Origin: Ligula intestinalis
Lineage: Eukaryota > Platyhelminthes > Cestoda > Diphyllobothriidea > Diphyllobothriidae
Assembly: GCA_036362985.1 (NCBI GenBank)
Contig: JAYGXS010000003.1
Coordinates: 45,421,570-45,485,569 of the forward strand
Length of the DNA: 64,000 bases
Direction: 5' to 3'
Part shown: in pieces, positions 57,590 through 64,000 of the stretch
Layout of the letters: every line of letters starts with the position of its first letter
Position numbering within the stretch: the first letter of the stretch is position 1
Program-made: the position numbers and the translations under genes
The notes under the pieces: generated by a model
The model's database searches: none
What the model saw: the letters and a program-made list of their open reading frames with translations, nothing else
What the model was told of the DNA's origin: nothing

Positions 57590-58400
57590 TAAATAAGACT
57601 TAACGATTTTCACTGATTTCAGCTGATTGACCATAAATACTTATTATATGCTACGTGCTTACCAAAATCGTCAAAATAAGATGTATCTTAAAAGCATTTC
57701 TTTAAATAACGAGCTTTTACACGTTGTTTTTTTTATGCAGCTCTCCGTGTGTGTCATGGTTTCAGAACCACCCAGATATGCCAACTCATTGCCAAGCAAA
57801 ATGAAGATCCACAACAAAAGTCGCAAATGAATATGCTTTAGATTGATTACAATATTGTTTTCTAGCAAGTAACCTCCTCAAAAACAGTTATTTTATATTT
57901 TGGCATTGGATGGCTGCGAAATTTATTTTTTGAAGATTAAGTCAAGATTCGAATTGGAAATTTTCGCAAGTTTTTGATTTCCCTACAATTAGGGGTACAT
58001 CTTCTATTATAAATGAAAGGACTTAATTTTCTATTTAAATTATTATATTTGGTTGCCTCTATGTTCAGTTTTAATATAGCCAATGTTAAACTTAGTGAAA
58101 AATTTGAAGAAAACTGTTTTTCCATGTTCCGCGACAACTCACTCAAATGTGTGCTATGTTAACTGTCTTCAACCTTATATTGACTGTACAACCGATTTAC
58201 TTAGTCTATAATAATAAATTTCTTGTACGCATTTCTCGCCTGCAACCATTTAAATGTACAATATACATTTTTGATAAGGGTAAAGCACGTAACAGCCTTA
58301 AAAGTTTATCATTCAATTTTGTGGCACAAAACTTGGCAGATTTGCAAAATGTAATTTTATAAATTAATTTTGCTCGTCTTTTCCCAAAAATAATGTACTT
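57590..58400 (+). repeat. Repeat X, copy 4 (partial, diverged)
   Basis: GCCAAGCAAAATGAAGATCCACAAC, then AAGTAACCTCCTCAAAAACAGTTATTTTATATTTTGGCATTGG, parallels the 55480-55600 part of copy 3 (GTCAAGCAAAAAAAGGTCCGCAAC, ACCTCTTAAAAAAGCTC). Ends are uncertain. Confidence 0.4.
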
Positions 58401-59761
58401 TGTCATCATAAAACTAAACTCAATTTCATAGATGCGAACTTCAGTTTTCCGTTTTGTGAACAGATATTATAAAAAGTCCCTGCTCTTCATGAATGTTCTT
58501 CTATAGTGCAACATGCACACACAAAAAGTTCTTTTTCGTAAAATTTAATAGCGTAGGCAATTCCTAGGATATGAACGGACAATAAATTTTGCCCTTTTCC
58601 GCCTCTGTTTTCTCCCAGTATACTGATCTAAACGGATTTTAATTCTGGTAAACGGCATTTTGCGTCTCAAATCAACCCAATTAACTAAATAAGCAACATC
58701 AAATGTTTGTTAACTCCCCCAATCCCCAACGTTGCATCAGAAATGTAATCCGCTGTATATAACAGCTTATATTTGTGACATAATTTGATACCTTGCTCTG
58801 TTTTTAGTCAAAGTATTTCCCCATTCAGACTGAGTCAGTTTTACCCGTCAACCGTTATCAAATGATATTTTCTGTTTTCACAAACCACTATTTCACTTAC
58901 CAGTCTAAATATATTTGCGGATGTACAAAATAAGCAATTAATAAATGAGCTTATCATGCTAATACAAGGATATAGTGCATCGGGACCCTGCTTCGTAAAT
59001 GAAAATATAGTTTAAAAATAAATGGGAAGTGTCAAGTCGAACATTTATGATTTGGTGCTTACAAGTACACATTTTATCTGTACACAGTGTTTCCTCCACA
59101 ATTTCTAGAATGCACGGAAAAATGTTTCGAATGTGGTCTTCGACGTAGTAATGTTAGATTGACTCCATTTATACTGACAGTTTGTTAATTGCAGCTTTTT
59201 AGATATTACCGAAGGTATGGTGAGGAATGTGGAATGGTTGCAGAATGATTTGTCTTGAGTTTCCAAACAGTAAACAGTAAGTTACAATGTATTGTCCCGA
59301 CAAAGACAAAGGGACATCCACAAACGCGTTTTCTGGCTTGTTTGCCGTCATTGAGCGGTGGGTACCTCCTGAAACAGATCGATGTACAGATACCTACTTG
59401 TACTAAAGTAAATATTATCAGTGGCCTTCCGCAAATTGAAAATTTGTTTTAGTCGCATAACAAAGAGGGTTGTAACACTTGGAACGCATTAACGATCCAC
59501 ATACCTGCTTAACCTGCCACGTATGCGGCGCGTTAACTTAGTACATATCATATACTGAACAGCAAATGTCCTCCTTGTGAAAGTAACGTTTTGGTATACA
59601 AATAATTGAAAAGGATTGCTAGAAAAGACAATTTTGAATATGCTGTCCTTTCTTCGATAAACCCGTGCCCAGTTTGGAGTCCTTTTGTATAAAATGACTT
59701 CTTTACTGACGGAAAAATCACATCGAATCGTTTCCAATCACTTCATAGACTTCAGCGCTTT
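58401..59761. other. Intergenic: no supported feature
   Basis: AT-rich sequence without recognised coding or RNA features. Confidence 0.35.
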
Positions 59762-59905
59762 TATTAATGCCGTAGGGGATACACATTTCTGTCGTCAGTC
59801 AGTCATACTCAACCCCAAGTGGTGCATAACTTGAGGCTCAAACTGGCGACCTTTCCGATCAGTGTGTCACAATTTGCTTGCTCAACGTGACATGTACGGC
59901 TACAT
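59762..59905 (-). repeat. tRNA-derived SINE, copy 4
   Basis: On the minus strand GTCGCCAGTTTGAGCCTCAAG (B-box region) is followed by GCACCACTTGGGGTTGAGTATGAC, then GACTGACGACAGAAATGTG. GCACCA-TTTGGGGTTGGATGC and the AGAAATGG segment of copy 1 match in order. Confidence 0.5.
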
Positions 59906-61873
59906 CAAGGCAAGGAAATGTTTTTCACAGTTCGGGGGTTTATCATTTAGTCAAACAGTTTCTCGCCATATTTGACACTTAAGACATGAAAAGTTTGAAC
60001 TTTGTTGAAGTATAACAAGCCAGACATTTTATGTGTTAGTTAAATACTGGATGGTGTGCCATTGTCATTCTTATCATTATCATCGTTCTTTCGCACATAA
60101 GCCCCTTTTCTCTTTCATGCTGCTGTAATGCATCACGAGACTGAACTTGTTGTTTGAGTGGATCGAGGACCTTGACATCTGCGCAAGCCCATTCTGGTTC
60201 GGTATGATCGAAGTTTGCTGAAGATGCTGGTGCCCCTTTCTCTCCCAGTCGCTAACTCCCAGCCCAAGTCTGCCGTCGTCGCAGAGCATCTCGCTTCCTT
60301 TAACTCGAAGTCGAGATCACTACGTCTCACCTCTGAAGTTGCCCACAGCGCTGCACTCCCAGAGAATATACCCCGCTCCACGTGGATGCCTGTGCATGTA
60401 ACACGTGTATAGTTGTTATATAGTTCACTTTTATTAGGCATGTACAGTGATATCACCCATATATAAGTTTTCATATGTTCTGACCATTTCTACTGACTAC
60501 TTATGCATAACTGTGCTCGATATGTTAATTTTAAACTCCGTTTAGTACTCGCTTTGTCTGAAAAGGACTTCGGGTGTTTTATCTGCCCGTGCGTATGCAA
60601 ATATCAACAGTTTCGGCAGCTACATTGCAACGCAGATTAAAACCCCTGTGAACTAATGATGTAGACTTCGGGTCAGCATGCACCTTAGTTTTCTGTCCAA
60701 AATATGGACTATACCTTAGCCATGTTCACTTAACTTCAGTCTTATTTCATCAACCCGACCAAGGACCACGATGATCCTACTTCTTGAGGATGATTTGTGC
60801 TAACACGCAAAATGTTCTCTACCTCTAGCCATTTCACATATAAGTGGTGTTATTCTAGTAACTGATAAACAAATTACTCGGATTTCACTATATATTTTTT
60901 GTGTCGGCTTCTGGGTGTGTTCGATCGTATTGGTCTCAAATCCATGAAAATGCCTTCCGAATGGGAAAATATCTGAATATTGCTGATAAGCTATGCTCAA
61001 ATACGATGCTTAACTTCTCCGAAGTCTCATAACCTTTTATTATTTAGGCAATTCTGAACGAAAGTTTACTTGACAATGCAATGTTAAGTTAGACTTTTTG
61101 TTAACCGCCTGACTGCTAATTCTAAATAGATACCTTTTTCAAATTAACAGTTTACTAAAATTGTGGTCTTCAATTCAGTTGTGGCATTGTTTTTCCACCA
61201 CAAGGCCATGATTATATACCCAGTAAAATTTTAGTTATCATAAATATGAAAACAACCGTGAACGCCTATCATTCCTTCAGATTCGCGAAACGTACGTAAT
61301 ATTAAAAGGTGAACTAGGTATTTATAATTAAACAACTGCATTCATATCTCAGTCAACTCCCTCTGACTTCATTTTCTGCCTTTTCATGCTGCACTGAAGC
61401 ATTATCAATAGCAAGGCAGGCAACTTAATTTTGGGAGCTTATTCTGGTTTTGCTCAAATGGTTGGGAGAAGAAGTATAGGTTTGCGTGCGCACAACTCGT
61501 AGCGTGTACAACGACAATTTCAAAAAGGCAAATAGTAGATTTTGGTGGAGCCGAATCCCCATACTGCTTGCGAAGAGCAATTTTCGCAGTGTCGCTCGGG
61601 CAGGTGAATATATGCGCATGTTAATTAATTTGTCCAGCAGACCGGAAAGGTACCTTTCATAACCGAACCCTGCCAACTTACGCTTCTTGTTTTTCCCAAA
61701 ATTTGGTGTGCTTTTAGTTTTTTTATGCTGGGTTTATTCCTGTTCATATTATATATTATTTTGTTTCACCGCCCAAGCGTTTTCAGAAGTTGCGTGCGGT
61801 TTTTAATTTGATATTTCAAAAACAAGAAACACTTGCATGATGACACTTTTAATTCTCACTCAAAGTGTACGGA
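59906..61873. other. Intergenic: no firm feature
   Basis: 60150-60400 is GC-richer, with a 113-codon minus-strand frame (60133-60474) containing WELATGRERG and RMGLRRCQGPRS. Its look suggests a repeat consensus but I do not recognise it. The rest is AT-rich. Confidence 0.35.
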
Positions 61874-61885
61874 ACCATAGAACCT
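61874..61885 (+). repeat. Target-site duplication, left (short PLE)
   Basis: ACCATAGAACCT, repeated exactly at 62519-62530. Confidence 0.85.
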
Positions 61886-62518
61886 GAGAAGAAGAAGAAG
61901 AAGACTCGATCGCTGGGACGATACGTTTATTCACCTGGGACACGGATGTTCGCTTGTATTGGTAAATTATTTGGGTGCGATGGGCTTAGATCGGCCCGAT
62001 GACGGAAGGCGTTTACCCTTCGTGAGGCCTCAACCTATTCGCAGATCCGGTTTCAGCACAGATGTCTTGACAATAACGTGTTGCCAAGGAGTGTGAGATA
62101 CCAGCCGGCGCTGAACACGGAGGCAAAAAGACGCGTAAAGCTTCAAACTGGCAAGAGAATGGTCCGTCTGTTCGTTCAAGATTGCCACGCGAGGCTACGC
62201 AAATATCGCCAGATAATTGACCATGAGAAGATGAAATGCTGTGAGCTCATGGGTGAGGACAGCACAAAACTGCTTCAGCAGAGAATGCTTGAACGAGCCC
62301 GCGACAAACAAGCACACAACCTGTTGTCGAAAGAACTGACGAAAGAGCAAATGCAGGTTCTACAGCACGAAGCCTCATTCAACACGGCTGATGCTTAACC
62401 TGCTAACATGATTGCAGCTGTGGAATCAGTCATACATAAGGCGAATAAACGTATTGTCCCAGTGATCGAGTCTTCTTCTTCTCAATTGCATCCTGGGACA
62501 CGGATGTCCGCTTGAATT
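61886..62518 (+). mobile_element. Short Penelope-derived element with inverted and direct end repeats
   Basis: A 633-base insertion. Unit A at the left end (61886-61931, GAAGAAGACTCGATCGCTGGGAC...) recurs inverted at 62444-62483. Unit B (61934-61960, CCTGGGACACGGATGT...) recurs in direct orientation at 62492-62518, 25 of 27 identical, and forms the right end. Between lies an N-terminal PLE ORF fragment. It has no RT or endonuclease, so it must have moved using another copy's proteins or be a truncated insertion. Confidence 0.85.
62078..62398 (+). pseudogene. PLE N-terminal ORF fragment
   Basis: A 106-codon open frame, highly basic (KRRVKLQTGKRMVRLF, RARDKQAHNLLSKELTKEQ), ending EASFNTADA and a stop, after which the frame continues PANMIAAVESVI until the inverted terminal unit. 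It matches the N-terminal frame at 1-363 (SKELTKEQ, EASFNTADA, PANIIAAVKSVI). This region precedes the RT in PLEs and has no known catalytic role. Confidence 0.75.
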
Positions 62519-62530
62519 ACCATAGAACCT
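62519..62530 (+). repeat. Target-site duplication, right (short PLE)
   Basis: ACCATAGAACCT, identical to 61874-61885. Confidence 0.85.
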
Positions 62531-64000
62531 AGAATTTTGACCTTTCCTATTGACTGCAGACATCAAGCTATTGACGGGTTGTCACATCCAATTTTTTGTT
62601 TAATTTCCGAAGTTTTTGAATGAGACCTGGAGTGATTGAAGCGCTGAAAAAATCTTCATCTAAGTCCGGCTTCCGTGCAGAGCACGGGCTTTCTTCGCAT
62701 CAGAAACACCTTCTTTAAAAAGGCAGCGAAATTTGCGAGTTTTTTATTCAGCAGCAGAATCTTCCTCATTAACATGCCGAACTTTTCTGGCGACCTTTAC
62801 TACCTCAAATCTCCTGGGCAACTCAAATCAAGGACGATATCGCAAATGTTCATTTTTTGACCTGACATTCCTTTCTTAATTGTTAATACTCAAAAGTTAT
62901 GTCAAGCAAATTCTGAGACAGCATTTTGATACAGGAACAATATAACCTACGCAAAAACTACGTCAAACAAAATATAACGATAAAATTTGAACGAATTGCA
63001 CACTTATGGAAAAAGACAATGGCATGTAGAGGGTATCGAGAGGGAAGGGGAGAGGTTAAAAGAGGCAGTAGTAGGTGGACTGATACAACGCTGTTTTTGG
63101 CCAATTTTCAAATAACCACACTTCTCGTTAAATCTCCTCCGAGTCATAATTGCTCGGTCGTTACCCCGTGTCATCCATTCAGAGCTGGTTTACTTAGAGA
63201 GGTAAATTAACCTGTGCAAGTTAAAATTTCTGCATGAACGCGCATCAGAGGTAAGTGCTAGGAAACAATCTATTCTTAACTGATTATTTTTATGGTCAAG
63301 CGTTTCCTTAAGAGGTAATGGAAAAGACTTGGCAAGATAATTATTTACATAATGTGTGTATATTGGTCCATCATATTTTCAGAACTGGGATGTGTAACTT
63401 TGAAACCTGCCTTTGTATTCAAGACTCTTTTTCCATTTATTATGAAATCCTGAATGTGTTTGTTAGTTTACGCTCTATGTCTTTTGTTTCATTAAATTAT
63501 TCAATTGGATGTGCGTTAAGGCAGTTAAAGCTTGTAGCTTGATTAACTTTTGGTTTGGAAAGCATACTATTTTATTCGCACAAAAGGCGAATCAATACAG
63601 AGAGGTTAACCCTTTTTATGAAAAGGGTTCTTTCCACAGTTATCACCCGCTCTCTGTTTTCAATTTTAAAAGTGAGGACGCTTCCATTTGAAAGCCTTCG
63701 ATTTGCATAATGCACATATTTTATCTAGAAATTAAAATTACTGTTATCTATTCGAATTCATTTTGTGAATTTCTGTGCTTTGACAGCATTCTACACGATA
63801 AGGTGTACTTCTTAAAAGGACCTTTTTTATTTTATTCATCTTAGCTCTTATTTTCGCAATATAAGTTTTCATACTGCAATATTTAGCAGGTTCCTTTACT
63901 TGTTAAATAAATCGTTTTTCTATCAGTTTTATAAAACCCATTTTATCTCGAAAAATGTCAAGTTTATCAGCAAAATTTGTTTTTCATAACCTTTGCCCAT
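62531..64000. other. Right end of window: no supported feature
   Basis: AT-rich sequence with only short open frames. No exon, tRNA or repeat was recognised. Confidence 0.35.

Noticed and set aside
60133..60474. 113-codon minus-strand open frame in a GC-richer patch
   Set aside because: Looks like repeat consensus; no family recognised and no start or splice support.
1..64000. CRISPR arrays, operons, bacterial promoters
   Set aside because: Spliceosomal gene structure and retroelements show this is eukaryotic nuclear DNA; no regularly spaced direct repeats were seen.

Overview
This window is AT-rich eukaryotic DNA. It holds the 3' portion of one recognisable host gene, IFT81 (intraflagellar transport, IFT-B complex), on the + strand. 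The gene sits in very long introns packed with retroelements. Five coding exons (3890-4171, 16349-16561, 29670-29825, 37264-37577, 46929-47166) join in phase to encode the last 400 residues of the protein. Only 1.2 kb of the 43 kb between the first and last of these exons is coding. The IFT81 start and N-terminal exons lie upstream of the window. The organism is most likely a large-genome flatworm, probably a tapeworm such as a diphyllobothriid. The basis is the large introns, many Penelope-like elements (PLEs) with hammerhead ribozymes, and tRNA-derived SINEs with a hammerhead-like body resembling the schistosome Sm-alpha repeats. The species is inference only.

Region by region. 1-363 (-) is the N-terminal part of a PLE cut by the window edge. 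Intron 1 (4172-16348) holds telomere-like G-rich degenerate repeats, a 64-bp foldback hairpin, an ATC microsatellite broken by a 10-N gap, and one copy of a ~1 kb AT-rich repeat ('repeat X'). Intron 2 (16562-29669) holds tRNA-SINEs, a short PLE with a hammerhead ribozyme (20.6-21.5 kb), and a longer PLE (23.8-25.7 kb) inserted into a second repeat X copy. Intron 3 (29826-37263) holds a badly decayed PLE. Intron 4 (37578-46928) shows little beyond a possible SINE. IFT81 ends at 47166 with a poly(A) signal at 47267.

Downstream are three PLE insertions, each bounded by a perfect 12-bp target-site duplication: a near-perfect 628-bp inverted duplication (47405-49141), an element with ~182-bp terminal inverted repeats (51580-52788), and a short element carrying an N-terminal PLE fragment (61886-62518). 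The first two carry a hammerhead ribozyme in each inverted arm, so ribozymes face outward on opposite strands. Two more repeat X copies (about 54.9-56.4 and 57.6-58.4 kb) and scattered SINE remnants fill the rest.

The most interesting signal is this PLE system: foldback insertions with exact 12-bp target duplications, mirrored minimal hammerhead ribozymes, short extra tails on one side, and a 12-bp microhomology at the foldback junction. PLE hammerheads as such are established. The mirrored arrangement seen repeatedly here is the part worth checking.
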